A stretch of 55,080 nucleotides of DNA from Aerococcaceae bacterium DSM 111176 (GTDB lineage Bacteria; Bacillota; Bacilli; Lactobacillales; Aerococcaceae): assembly GCA_015863215.1 (NCBI GenBank), contig JACBXN010000007.1, positions 1 to 55,080 of the forward strand, given 5' to 3'. The notes under the pieces were generated by a model that was not told where the DNA came from, ran no database searches, and saw nothing but the letters and a program-made list of their open reading frames with translations. The position numbers and the translations under genes are program-made. Shown piece by piece: positions 40,576-48,081 of the stretch; the stretch's first letter is position 1, and each line of letters begins with the position of its first letter.

Positions 40576-41157
40576 TTGAGTAAATATCAATTAATACCCG
40601 CTAATACAAACTTAAAAGACGTTTTAAAAATTGCTTTGTTTGCCTTCAAATTTACTTACGCTCAAGAAGAGCCTGAAGTGGTAACAGAAGGTATTCATGG
40701 TTCTTCGATGTTAATGGAAATGAGTGAAGACATCGGTGATATTACTCAAATTGATGCCTGGTTACAATTACAAGATCAACTGAGTAATTTAGACACTGTT
40801 CCCAGTGACTATGTCCCAGCAATGACTTACCTTTATACTGAAGTTGACCGTAATGTTATTATCGGTACTGTGAATATCCGTTTAGCTTTAAATGAATACT
40901 TAGAGCAATTCGGAGGTCATATTGGTTATTCGGTCCACCCTGATTACCGTGGATTTGGTTTCGGTCATGCACAATTTAAGGCTACTTTAGTTCAAGCAAA
41001 AGCGCTAGGACTAGATAAGGTATTAGTAACTTGTGATGATGATAATATACCTTCAAGTAAAGTTATCGAAGCACAAGGTGGCGTACTAGAAAATAAAGTA
41101 GAACATCCTGAATATGGTTTGATTCGCCGCTATTGGATTGGTTTAGAGTCATTATAA
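40576..41157 (+). CDS. GNAT-family N-acetyltransferase
   Basis: A 193-residue acetyltransferase. The C-terminal half shows the acetyl-CoA-binding pattern: IGTVNIRLALNEYLEQFGGHIGYSVHPDYRGFGFG, in which YRGFGFG is the pyrophosphate loop (R/Q-x-x-G-x-G/A), and KVLVTCDDDNIPSSKVIEAQGG, where Asn and Ser contact CoA. The substrate is unknown. It starts with TTG at 40576, 10 bases after GGAAGG, and is 13 bases after rho, so it is probably cotranscribed. Confidence 0.85.
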   Translation: MSKYQLIPANTNLKDVLKIALFAFKFTYAQEEPEVVTEGIHGSSMLMEMSEDIGDITQIDAWLQLQDQLSNLDTVPSDYVPAMTYLYTEVDRNVIIGTVNIRLALNEYLEQFGGHIGYSVHPDYRGFGFGHAQFKATLVQAKALGLDKVLVTCDDDNIPSSKVIEAQGGVLENKVEHPEYGLIRRYWIGLESL

Positions 41158-41169
41158 GAGGAGGAACGT

Positions 41170-41637
41170 ATGGCAAAAGTAGCAAAAACCAATGTTATGC
41201 GTGTCCTAGAGCAGCATGATATTGCTTATCAACCTCATCAATTTGAGAAACGAGATCGATACAGATCAATGGTGAAATTACCAATATTTAAAACGTTGGT
41301 TACAGTCGGGAAATCCAATGAAAATTATGTCTTTGTGGTTCCTGTTACTTCAGGTTTGGATTTAAAAAAAGCAGCACAAGCAGCTGATGAGAAAAATATC
41401 CAAATGATTAAAGAAAAGGATTTACTTCCATTAACAGGTTATGTTCATGGCGGTTGTTCTCCTATTGGTATGAAGAAAGAATTGAAAACATTTGTAGATG
41501 CCTCTGCATTAGAAGGCGAGACGATGATTATGTCTGCTGGAAAAGTAGGTATTTCTGTTGAAATTAACCCTAACGAATTAAACGAGGTCATCGATGTTCA
41601 ATTTGTAGACATTAAGACAGAAGAAGAGGGGAAATAA
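41170..41637 (+). CDS. ybaK: Cys-tRNA(Pro)/aminoacyl-tRNA deacylase (YbaK family)
   Basis: A 155-residue editing-domain protein. IFKTLVTVG and KAAQAADEKNIQMIKE are the central YbaK segments, followed by GYVHGGCSPIGMKKELKTFVD, the family signature that hosts the substrate Cys and Gly residues, and the final GKVGISVEINPNEL. It hydrolyses Cys-tRNA(Pro) formed by prolyl-tRNA synthetase. The region before IFKTLV is shorter than in the Escherichia coli protein. Two close genes (GNAT and PC4-like) flank it within the rho transcript. Confidence 0.88.
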   Translation: MAKVAKTNVMRVLEQHDIAYQPHQFEKRDRYRSMVKLPIFKTLVTVGKSNENYVFVVPVTSGLDLKKAAQAADEKNIQMIKEKDLLPLTGYVHGGCSPIGMKKELKTFVDASALEGETMIMSAGKVGISVEINPNELNEVIDVQFVDIKTEEEGK

Positions 41638-41859
41638 ATGTCAGAATTTAAATTTGAAATTACCGAACATTTTGCGCAATTAAATGTCAGTCCTAAAGGA
41701 TGGTCGAAAGAATTAACGCGTGTCTCTTGGAATGAACGTGAGCCTAAATTTGATATCCGTGAATGGAGTCCGGACTACACTAAGATGGGGAAAGGAATTA
41801 CCTTTTCTGAAGAGGAATTACGTATTTTACGTGACGCCTTAAATCAAATGGATTTATAA
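41638..41859 (+). CDS. YdbC/PC4-like protein
   Basis: A 73-residue protein of the YdbC family, with a fold related to PC4/p15 single-stranded-DNA-binding coactivators. FKFEITEHFAQLNVSPKGWSKELTRVSWNEREPKFDIREWSPDYTKMGKGITF, read in pieces, shows the family start and the basic-aromatic centre; EEELRILRDALNQM is the C-terminal helix. Family knowledge suggests single-stranded DNA binding. The ATG comes directly after the ybaK stop with GAGGGG upstream. Confidence 0.85.
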   Translation: MSEFKFEITEHFAQLNVSPKGWSKELTRVSWNEREPKFDIREWSPDYTKMGKGITFSEEELRILRDALNQMDL

Positions 41860-41870
41860 TAAATAAAGCA

Positions 41871-41899
41871 TTGCATTCTAAATTTAAACATGCTATTAT
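41871..41899 (+). promoter_or_regulatory. Promoter of rpmE2
   Basis: TTGCAT (41871-41876) and TATTAT (41894-41899) are 17 bases apart, with TGC before the -10. The leader of about 65 bases that follows has a TGCAC/GTGCA hairpin, which may be a small L31-type leader, though this is not proven. Confidence 0.7.
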
Positions 41900-41971
41900 T
41901 CTATTGTTGCACTCCGTGCATTGAATAACTGTAGGTTAGCAAATAATTTACGGCAGAAAGGAAGTATAAAT

Positions 41972-42232
41972 ATGAAACAAGGAATTCATCCAGAATATCA
42001 ACCAGTCGTGTTTATGGATACTTCAACAGGATTTAAATTTTTATCAGGATCTACTAAATCATCAAGTGAAACAGTAGAGTGGGAAGATGGTAATACATAC
42101 CCATTAATCCGTATAGAAATTTCTTCTGACTCACATCCATTCTATACAGGACGTCAAAAATTCACGCAAGCAGATGGACGTGTGGATCGTTTCAACAAAA
42201 AATACGGTTTCAAAAACGCAGAAGAAAACTAA
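41972..42232 (+). CDS. rpmE2: 50S ribosomal protein L31 type B (C-terminus supplied by the island)
   Basis: An 86-residue zinc-free L31. [20 protein letters not shown], broken here, and the end [21 protein letters not shown] are the type B signature; no CxxC pair is present. I chose the ATG at 41972, after AAAGGAAG. Residues 76-81 are encoded by the 18-bp attachment repeat. The last residues (NAEEN) and the current terminator lie inside the integrated island. The repeat at the far end continues in frame as KKYGFKEN-stop, so the original host C-terminus was probably that one. Integration thus swaps the tail of L31 without breaking it. Confidence 0.95.
   Translation: MKQGIHPEYQPVVFMDTSTGFKFLSGSTKSSSETVEWEDGNTYPLIRIEISSDSHPFYTGRQKFTQADGRVDRFNKKYGFKNAEEN
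42197..42214 (+). repeat. Attachment site attL
   Basis: AAAAAATACGGTTTCAAA, an 18-bp direct repeat of 54794-54811, inside the rpmE2 reading frame. Together with the adjacent integrase it defines the left end of the island. Confidence 0.9.
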
Positions 42233-42270
42233 ATTTAATTTTCAAACAAAGATTGATGTATCAATCATTA

Positions 42271-42306
42271 GAGGGCTTACTGTTCAGAGCAGTAGGCCCT
42301 TTTTCT
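42271..42306 (+). terminator. Terminator after rpmE2 (island-borne)
   Basis: AGGGC-TT-ACTG pairs with CAGT-A-GGCCCT, followed by TTTTT. It lies inside the island and now terminates rpmE2. Confidence 0.85.
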
Positions 42307-42311
42307 GTTTA

Positions 42312-42330
42312 TGGCTAACTTTTGGCTAAC
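42312..42330 (+). repeat. Arm-type integrase sites, left pair
   Basis: Two copies of TGGCTAAC (42312 and 42323), 11 bases apart, followed by CTTTTAAAT. The same motif occurs three times at the right end. The second copy overlaps the stop codon of the integrase gene. Confidence 0.6.
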
Positions 42331-43486
42331 CTTTTAAATTTCCTGACATAAATTCACGATACTTATTAAAGGAAGTTGCCTTCTTCTTCTCTGAAACGTG
42401 AGTATAAATATCAAGCGTAGTTTTATAATCTTCATGGCCAATACGGTCTTGAACTTCCTTCACTTCATAACCTGCTTCAAATAAAATACTACAATGAGTG
42501 TGTCTTAATTCATGCACTTTAATTCTTCTTAGAGCGTTAGCAGTTACAACCTTATCCATATAATGGTTAGGGTACTCACCATATAATGGCTGATTTTTTT
42601 CGTTACAAAAGACTAACTGTTCACTACCCTTGTTAGGCTTAAGACCGTGCATAAACAGAAGTTTTTTCTGTTCTATTTGTTGAGTTTTGAGAATCTGAAG
42701 GGTTTTGCTATCAATTTCAATCAGTCGATTGCCCGCCCTGGTCTTAGCTTCTTCACCGTCTTGCACGTCATATCCTTCTTCAGTTTCCCCAGCAGTTTTA
42801 TATATGTTAACAGTTCCTTGCTGGAAGTCTATATCTTCCCAATATAGAGCCATAGTCTCACCTTTACGCATTCCAGTTTCACAAATGAGGTGTAGCATGG
42901 CTTTAGCGGTGTAATCTATATCAGCTTCATGCAAGCAGTCCAAGAATATTAATAATTCTTCTTTAGACCACCATTGAGCTTTATATTCAGACTTTTTAGC
43001 CTTGGGGCGGATAATATCCCTGGCAGGATTTTCTTTAATGAGCTTTAAAGGGATTGCATACTGAAGAATACGGTAAGCCAGATTACAACTATTGTGATAC
43101 TTAACTAACTTATCAGCTTGCTGATTAACATACTTCTGACATGTGGCTATATCTATTTTATCCACATACATATCTCCAAAGTAAGGGATAACGTGATTAT
43201 AAACGACACCTTTTTGAATAAGGTAGGTCGTTGCTTTGACCGTTGACTTGTATAATTCTAACCACAATTCAGCTAATTCTTTGAATTTCATACGCTTAGC
43301 ATTAAGAGGGGCTATACCGTCCGCTATGCTGACTTTAAACCTTGCTTCAGCTAATTCCGCTTGCTTATGGGTCTTGAACCCTCTCTTTTTAGTAATAATC
43401 TTTTTGCCGGTTATTGGATCAGTACCATAATAACCAGAATACATATAACGAATTGTACCATCTTTTAATTTATATTCTTTAATCAT
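42326..43486 (-). CDS. int: Tyrosine recombinase (integrase)
   Basis: A 386-residue phage-type integrase. The N-terminal arm-binding domain (YKLKDGTIRYMYSGYYGTDPITGKK, broken here) is AP2-like, followed by a core-binding SAM-like domain (about 65-165). The catalytic domain shows ETGMRKGE with the first Arg, HELRHTHC with His and Arg, HEDYKTTLDIYTH with the late His, and the nucleophile Tyr (Y in DIYTHV). It should catalyse integration at the rpmE2 repeat. The gene ends next to attL, as in other PICIs. AGAAGGGA precedes the ATG. Confidence 0.95.
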   Translation of the reverse strand: MIKEYKLKDGTIRYMYSGYYGTDPITGKKIITKKRGFKTHKQAELAEARFKVSIADGIAPLNAKRMKFKELAELWLELYKSTVKATTYLIQKGVVYNHVIPYFGDMYVDKIDIATCQKYVNQQADKLVKYHNSCNLAYRILQYAIPLKLIKENPARDIIRPKAKKSEYKAQWWSKEELLIFLDCLHEADIDYTAKAMLHLICETGMRKGETMALYWEDIDFQQGTVNIYKTAGETEEGYDVQDGEEAKTRAGNRLIEIDSKTLQILKTQQIEQKKLLFMHGLKPNKGSEQLVFCNEKNQPLYGEYPNHYMDKVVTANALRRIKVHELRHTHCSILFEAGYEVKEVQDRIGHEDYKTTLDIYTHVSEKKKATSFNKYREFMSGNLKG

Positions 43487-43507
43487 GTTAATTTTTCCCT
43501 TCTACCA

Positions 43508-43523
43508 CCGCCAAGCAATAGAA
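43508..43523 (+). repeat. 16-bp dispersed repeat, copy 1
   Basis: CCGCCAAGCAATAGAA, identical to 45047-45062. It lies between the repressor stop and the integrase start. Confidence 0.7.
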
Positions 43524-43534
43524 ATGTGGGATTA

Positions 43535-44383
43535 TTAAATATGTTGCGTACGATCAATCATTTTAAACCAAGCATTTACCGTTAATACAATTGATGTATT
43601 CCAGTCGTGATATTTCTTAATCGTATCAATTAAAACATCATTATTGATATTGGTTAGATGAACAATTTCTTCACCATTTTTTCTAACTATTAAATTATCG
43701 TATTGACTAGCGTTGAACTTTACATCATCAACAGTCAATTCGTCTTTATTAACTATTAAATAAATTACTTTGTTATGAACATAGAACTTGAATTCAGGGT
43801 TTGAGATTAGTTTAAGTTTAGCTTCTTCCAGATACTCTAATATTTCATAATTTTGGCTAATCTGACTAGAAAGAAGATGTTTTTCTTTTTCATCTGTTTC
43901 TGTTTTGATAAGAGTTAAAAACTCATCAAGTTCAGACTTGAATTGAGCGTGTTGTTTGTCTAATTCTTCAATAAGAGTTGTTTTGTTATTGATGAAACTT
44001 CTTTCTTCCTCGTTTGGGGCGGGAATTGATATATCCGAAAGAGTTTTTTGAAGTTCAGAAAATGCTTCGCTGTTTTTTAGATCATCATTTAAGAGAATTT
44101 CATTTATGATTTTTTGGCGTGCGTTTTCAAACTCTTCGCCAGAGTTGAAGGTTTGTATTTCTAACTTTTCCCCATAAAGTAATTCTTCAACTGAAATATT
44201 CCCGAGTCTAGCTATTTTAACTAATCGCTTATTATTAGGAAGATATCTTCCGTTCTCCCATTTGCTAACAGTCCCTTTCGATGCAGGGGGATCAAATAAT
44301 TCTGCAAACTCTTCAGATGTCATTCCTAATTTTTCTCTAATTGAACGTATTCTTTTGCCTATCTTTATTGTATTTCTCTCCAT
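43535..44383 (-). CDS. CI/Stl-like repressor (XRE family)
   Basis: A 282-residue regulator. The N-terminal HTH_XRE (about 5-62) contains GKRIRSIREKLGMTSEEFAELF, SKGTVSKWENGRYLPNN and ISVEELLYGE. A long helical and Glu/Lys-rich middle (about 75-180) leads to a beta-rich C-terminus without recognisable LexA/CI protease residues. So it is likely relieved by a helper-phage antirepressor, as with Stl of SaPIs, rather than by RecA cleavage. It is divergent from the Cro-like gene, with the shared symmetric operator between. No gene symbol is assigned. Confidence 0.82.
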   Translation of the reverse strand: MERNTIKIGKRIRSIREKLGMTSEEFAELFDPPASKGTVSKWENGRYLPNNKRLVKIARLGNISVEELLYGEKLEIQTFNSGEEFENARQKIINEILLNDDLKNSEAFSELQKTLSDISIPAPNEEERSFINNKTTLIEELDKQHAQFKSELDEFLTLIKTETDEKEKHLLSSQISQNYEILEYLEEAKLKLISNPEFKFYVHNKVIYLIVNKDELTVDDVKFNASQYDNLIVRKNGEEIVHLTNINNDVLIDTIKKYHDWNTSIVLTVNAWFKMIDRTQHI

Positions 44384-44421
44384 ATGTCACCCACTTTGTT
44401 TAAAATAGTTGTGATTTGTTT

Positions 44422-44460
44422 CTTGACTTAAGTATATAGATGGATTATACTTAAGTCAAG
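44422..44460. promoter_or_regulatory. Symmetric divergent promoter/operator of the satellite switch
   Basis: CTTGACTTAAGTATA (44422-44436) and its exact reverse complement TATACTTAAGTCAAG (44446-44460) flank nine bases. Plus strand: TTGACT (44423) and TATACT (44446), 17-base spacer. Minus strand: TTGACT (44459-44454) and TATACT (44436-44431), also 17. The two promoters therefore overlap completely, each half holding the self-complementary ACTTAAGT, a natural operator. Confidence 0.85.
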
Positions 44461-44503
44461 TTAGGAAACAAAACCCAACTTATTATAAAAAAGGAGGTTT
44501 ACC

Positions 44504-44749
44504 ATGAAAAACGTGCTTAAAGGTTATAGAATAATGCTAGGGTATACACAAAAAGAAATGGCTGGCTTATTAGATATTTCCAGACAATCCTATCACATGA
44601 AAGAGAATTTAAAGGTACCATTTACTGATTATGAAAAAATTGTTATAAGAAACGAGGTAGCTACTTTGTTTCCAGATATAAGTATAGATGAAATTTTTTT
44701 TAAGAACGAGTTGGGATTTGTTTCTTACGGTGCTAAAGAACGGAGGTGA
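44504..44749 (+). CDS. Cro/Str-like HTH regulator
   Basis: An 81-residue small DNA-binding protein. LKGYRIMLGYTQKEMAGLLDISRQSYHMKE is an XRE-type helix-turn-helix spanning most of the N-terminal half, and the end has DISIDEIFFKN. Position and size match Cro of phages and Str of SaPIs, the first rightward gene opposing the repressor. GGAGG precedes the ATG by 8 bases. Controlled by the symmetric operator. Confidence 0.8.
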   Translation: MKNVLKGYRIMLGYTQKEMAGLLDISRQSYHMKENLKVPFTDYEKIVIRNEVATLFPDISIDEIFFKNELGFVSYGAKERR

Positions 44750-44754
44750 GATAA

Positions 44755-45042
44755 ATGGAGCAAACAAAAATAACAGTTCAGCTACCAGATGAATTAACTG
44801 AACAGATTTATCAGCAATTCTTAAATATTGCTAATGAAGCAGTAAGACAAGCTACTGAAAATATTGGGTTTGCAGGTAAAAGCTTCTTGAATGAGAAAGA
44901 ACTCAAGAAATACCTAGGTATCGGACAAGATACGCTTAACGAATTACTCGAACAAAACCTCTTGTCTTATTCTAAAATTGGACGTCAAAAGCTTTATTTT
45001 TTATCAGATGTAGAGAATTGCATTAATCAACTAAAAATATAA
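44755..45042 (+). CDS. Excisionase-like small DNA-binding protein
   Basis: A 95-residue protein whose C-terminal part (about 43-93) is LNEKELKKYLGIGQDTLNELLEQ, SYSKIGRQKLYFLSDVENCI, the MerR-like winged-helix pattern of excisionase-type proteins (HTH_17). The N-terminal half is an amphipathic helix. It stands where xis lies in PICIs and should direct excision with the integrase. GGAGGTGAG is upstream; the start is 5 bases after the preceding stop. Confidence 0.7.
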   Translation: MEQTKITVQLPDELTEQIYQQFLNIANEAVRQATENIGFAGKSFLNEKELKKYLGIGQDTLNELLEQNLLSYSKIGRQKLYFLSDVENCINQLKI

Positions 45043-45046
45043 AAAA

Positions 45047-45062
45047 CCGCCAAGCAATAGAA
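45047..45062 (+). repeat. 16-bp dispersed repeat, copy 2
   Basis: CCGCCAAGCAATAGAA, identical to the copy at 43508, just after the stop of the excisionase-like gene. Confidence 0.7.
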
Positions 45063-45104
45063 TTAACAGCAGTTTATGCTGAATCTTATTAGGAGGAAAT
45101 AATA

Positions 45105-45404
45105 ATGAATAAACCAACTTATAACACAAATATGGTAAATAAATTACAGGAACTGTCTTACAAGATGGACGATGCAAAGAATAAAATGTTTTTCGTCCAT
45201 GAGGTAACGCAAGGACTTGAACAGTTAGCGGTGAAGTTTGATAAACGTGAAGCCGAATCGGCTCAATGGCTTGCCTATGAATATTCCCGAATTTGTGAAC
45301 CGCTCATGTCTCTACTATCAAATATTAGTGATGAAATTATCAGTACAGAAAAAGCTATTGAAGAAATAATCAATCAACTAGTTAAAGCAGAAGCAGGTGA
45401 ATAG
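45105..45404 (+). CDS. Small helical satellite protein of unknown function
   Basis: A 99-residue protein I do not recognise. It is predicted to be almost wholly helical with an amphipathic pattern (NKLQELSYKMDDAKNKMFFVHE, read in parts, and SDEIISTEKAIEEIINQLVK), suggesting a coiled-coil dimer. AGGAGG stands upstream of the ATG. The 23-residue peptide gene begins just after its stop, so the two are likely coupled. Confidence 0.75.
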   Translation: MNKPTYNTNMVNKLQELSYKMDDAKNKMFFVHEVTQGLEQLAVKFDKREAESAQWLAYEYSRICEPLMSLLSNISDEIISTEKAIEEIINQLVKAEAGE

Positions 45405-45405
45405 C

Positions 45406-45477
45406 ATGGTGAAAAGTATCGCAATCTTAGGTTTATCGGTTTTGTTGTTGGTGGTGATCAGTGGGATAGCACATTAA
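45406..45477 (+). CDS. Hydrophobic 23-residue peptide (possible type I toxin or membrane microprotein)
   Basis: The reading frame runs ATG 45406 to TAA 45475-45477. The peptide starts MVKS and is then almost entirely a membrane helix (IAILGLSVLLLVVISGI), with a short end. AGGTGA lies 5 bases before the ATG, and the start is one base after the preceding stop. The composition resembles small toxic membrane peptides. A small RNA on the opposite strand ends 32 bases downstream, an arrangement seen in type I toxin-antitoxin loci. Too short for statistical coding evidence. Confidence 0.45.
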   Translation: MVKSIAILGLSVLLLVVISGIAH

Positions 45478-45508
45478 TTAAAAGGAGTGTTTATTATAAA
45501 AAAGAACA

Positions 45509-45584
45509 TAAAAAAAGAACCTCGGCAAAGGTTCTAAGGTAAAAATAAATCATGATTAGAGTGAGAGCAAATTAAGCTCTCTTA
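45509..45584 (-). ncRNA. Candidate counter-transcribed small RNA
   Basis: About 76 nt on the minus strand. The start is set by the promoter at 45591-45619. The 5' part folds as AGAGG/CCTCT-like outer and GAGAGC/GCTCTC inner helices (45561-45580), and the 3' end is AGAACCT/AGGTTCT (45529-45535 with 45516-45522) followed by six T residues, a proper intrinsic terminator. It is antisense to the leader between the 23-residue peptide and the primase gene. Possible roles: copy control of the replication gene or antitoxin to the peptide. A 19-codon frame inside it has no ribosome binding site. Confidence 0.6.
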
Positions 45585-45590
45585 CCTCTA

Positions 45591-45619
45591 ATTATAATAC
45601 AAAAACACTATTAAATCAA
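45591..45619 (-). promoter_or_regulatory. Promoter of the counter-transcribed RNA
   Basis: On the minus strand TTGATT (45619-45614) and TATAAT (45596-45591) are separated by exactly 17 bases. Confidence 0.75.
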
Positions 45620-45705
45620 TGAGAACAGTACGTTCAGTTATGAAAAATCACTCGATTATGGAGATAATTAATTGAATAAATATACTAAGAAGGGAGGTCG
45701 GTTTA

Positions 45706-48081
45706 GTGGAACTAATAGAAGAAATAACAGGTTATGAAGCTATTCCAGATGAAATGAAAGTTTATCCTAATTGGGTAGTTTATAAAAAAGAAATCGCAAC
45801 AGATTCGGCAAATAATCCAAAAGTAAATGAACATGGGGAGCCTAAGTACACAAAGGTACCCTATGATCCAAAAACAAAGCGCTTAGCTTCAAGTACAGAC
45901 AAAAATACATGGGGCGATTTTCACAGTGCTTTAGCAGTTGAGACGGAGTTTGACGGGTTGGGCTTCATGTTCTCGGAATCGCCTTTCATGGGTGTGGATC
46001 TTGACGATGTTAGAGAACAAATTGCAGATTATGAATCCGGCAATGAAAATAATATAGTTGGTGAGTTCCACAACCAACTCAAAACTTATATGGAGGTATC
46101 ACCATCTGGGAACGGAATCCATTTTATCTTAAAGGGAACATTGCCAGAAGGTAAGCGTAAGATTGGTGATGTTGAGATGTACGATAAAGCAAGATACTTT
46201 ACGGTAACAGGAGAACAGATGGGTGATTATGATGAAATTAACCCTAATGGAACAGAAGCTGTAAAATCTTTACATTTCAAGTATTTAGGCGCAGAAAATA
46301 ATATAAGCAGCAACTTCAACAATTTCGAAGCGATACCTTCATATGGAAATGGGTTGAATGCCGAAGAAGTTCTACAAGCTCTCAAAAAGAGTAAAGATGG
46401 TGATAAGTGGATTGAATTACTCACACATGGCGATTGGCATAAGTACGGTTATCATAGTAGGTCAGATGCTGAATTAGCGGTCGTGAGTAAGCTAGGGTTC
46501 TTCTCAAATTATGATAAGCATGTGATGGACGAAATTTGTAAATCATCTATCTTGATTGATGAAAAATGGGAACGTCCTTCAAGCCCTACTAAAGTTTATA
46601 CACTAGCGAAAGTTATTGCTAACCGTCCTAAAGATGGTGGTTATAAGGCGAAGAATGATTTTAATCTGAAGATTAAAGACAAGACAACTGACATGAAGCA
46701 GCTTAAACATAACGCTCAACCGCCTACTTTAGAAGATTTTGACAAAAAGAATGCACATGTACTACCCGATAAGAACGGCGTGTTGTGGTATTTGCATGAG
46801 TTTGCTAGTGAAAGAGAACCCGAAGTTCGATTAGTCAAGAAATATTATAACTATGAGAACATGGCAAACATTGTCACTGATATGATTTATAACGAATTTT
46901 CTGAAGTGGTGGAATATTCAAATGAAGGTAGTCATGAAATGGTTGATGATCCTTACATATCCGAAATGTATAGCAAAATTAGTCAACTCTATATTGATGT
47001 ACCACAAAAAGATTTGTATCACATTGTTAATAATTTAGGTAGAAAAGACAGTTACCATCCGATAAAACAATTGATTGAATCTGTCGAATGGGATAAACAA
47101 GAGCGAATAGATGTATTCTTTATTGATTATTTTGGCTTGAGTGATACGTCTTACCACAGGGAAGCAACTCGAAAATGGTTCATTGGTGCTATAACAAGGC
47201 TATACGAACCCGGCGTGAAGTTTGACATGGTTCCTATCATTAGAGGTGCGCAGGGTGTGGGTAAAACCACAGCTATTGAGCGTTTAGCCTTTGGACTAGA
47301 CTATTACCTATCATTGAATGGTGAAAAAGTCAGCGATAAAGATACAATGCAATTATTGCGTGATAGCTGGTTAGTTGAATTAGAGGAGCTAGAGTTCTTA
47401 AGCAACAATACTGATGGTTCGATTAAAAAGTTCTTTTCTTCTCGTGATGATAAGTACAGGGAACCTTATGGTAAAAGTCAGCGTAATTACAAGCGCCATA
47501 GCGTATTTATTGGAACGGTAAATAATAAGTCATTCTTGACCGACAAAACTGGGAATCGCCGCTATTATCCGCTTGTGATTGAAGATGATTCACAAGGGAA
47601 GTATCAAGTGTTTAGCAATCTAACAAAAGATGTCGTTCATCAAATATGGGCTGAAGCACTTACTTACTATAAAGATAAAGAAGGGTTAGTTTGTTCTCCA
47701 GAAACAGAAAATGCTTTTGATGTCATACGTGGGAACGTAATGGAAGAGGACGTTACCGAACAAACTCTAGTTGATTTCCTTAATTTGGAATTACCGCAGG
47801 AGTATTATGAAGCGACTATCGAGCAGAAGAGATTATATTTGAATGGATCAGGTAACAAAAATTGGCATATCGAGCCAGCATTAAGGCCAGATATAACCAC
47901 ACGAGAAATTTTGATTGAATGTTTTGGACGTGAAATAGATGCTGATTTTCGAGGTGATAAGTCAGCAAAACGAATTAATTCCATTATGGAAAATCTCCCT
48001 GGTTGGAAAAAAACAGAAAACCTTGTTCGAATTGGTGTAGATGGAAAAAGAAAACGTCCTAGAGGATTTGAAAGAAGTTGA
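45706..48081 (+). CDS. Fused primase-helicase (PICI Pri-Rep, VirE/D5-like)
   Basis: A 791-residue replication protein. The N-terminal part (about 1-200) is primase-polymerase-like: NWVVYK, GLGFMFSESPFMGVDLDDV with the acidic metal site, MEVSPSGNGIHFILKG and YDKARYFTVTGE. A linker with HTH-like features follows (about 220-330). The C-terminal half is a virulence-associated-E type SF3 helicase with Walker A RGAQGVGKTTAIE (about 515), Walker B WLVELEEL (about 553) and the sensor NNKSFLTDKTGNRRYYPL. It would unwind and prime the satellite origin. It starts with GTG at 45706, after AAGGGAGGT. The iteron field begins at its stop codon. Confidence 0.9.
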   Translation: MELIEEITGYEAIPDEMKVYPNWVVYKKEIATDSANNPKVNEHGEPKYTKVPYDPKTKRLASSTDKNTWGDFHSALAVETEFDGLGFMFSESPFMGVDLDDVREQIADYESGNENNIVGEFHNQLKTYMEVSPSGNGIHFILKGTLPEGKRKIGDVEMYDKARYFTVTGEQMGDYDEINPNGTEAVKSLHFKYLGAENNISSNFNNFEAIPSYGNGLNAEEVLQALKKSKDGDKWIELLTHGDWHKYGYHSRSDAELAVVSKLGFFSNYDKHVMDEICKSSILIDEKWERPSSPTKVYTLAKVIANRPKDGGYKAKNDFNLKIKDKTTDMKQLKHNAQPPTLEDFDKKNAHVLPDKNGVLWYLHEFASEREPEVRLVKKYYNYENMANIVTDMIYNEFSEVVEYSNEGSHEMVDDPYISEMYSKISQLYIDVPQKDLYHIVNNLGRKDSYHPIKQLIESVEWDKQERIDVFFIDYFGLSDTSYHREATRKWFIGAITRLYEPGVKFDMVPIIRGAQGVGKTTAIERLAFGLDYYLSLNGEKVSDKDTMQLLRDSWLVELEELEFLSNNTDGSIKKFFSSRDDKYREPYGKSQRNYKRHSVFIGTVNNKSFLTDKTGNRRYYPLVIEDDSQGKYQVFSNLTKDVVHQIWAEALTYYKDKEGLVCSPETENAFDVIRGNVMEEDVTEQTLVDFLNLELPQEYYEATIEQKRLYLNGSGNKNWHIEPALRPDITTREILIECFGREIDADFRGDKSAKRINSIMENLPGWKKTENLVRIGVDGKRKRPRGFERS

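Noticed and set aside
45540-45560. A 19-codon peptide encoded within the counter-transcribed RNA (ATG on the minus strand near 45553)
   Set aside because: It has no ribosome binding site and runs through the terminator stem and T tract, so translation is unlikely.
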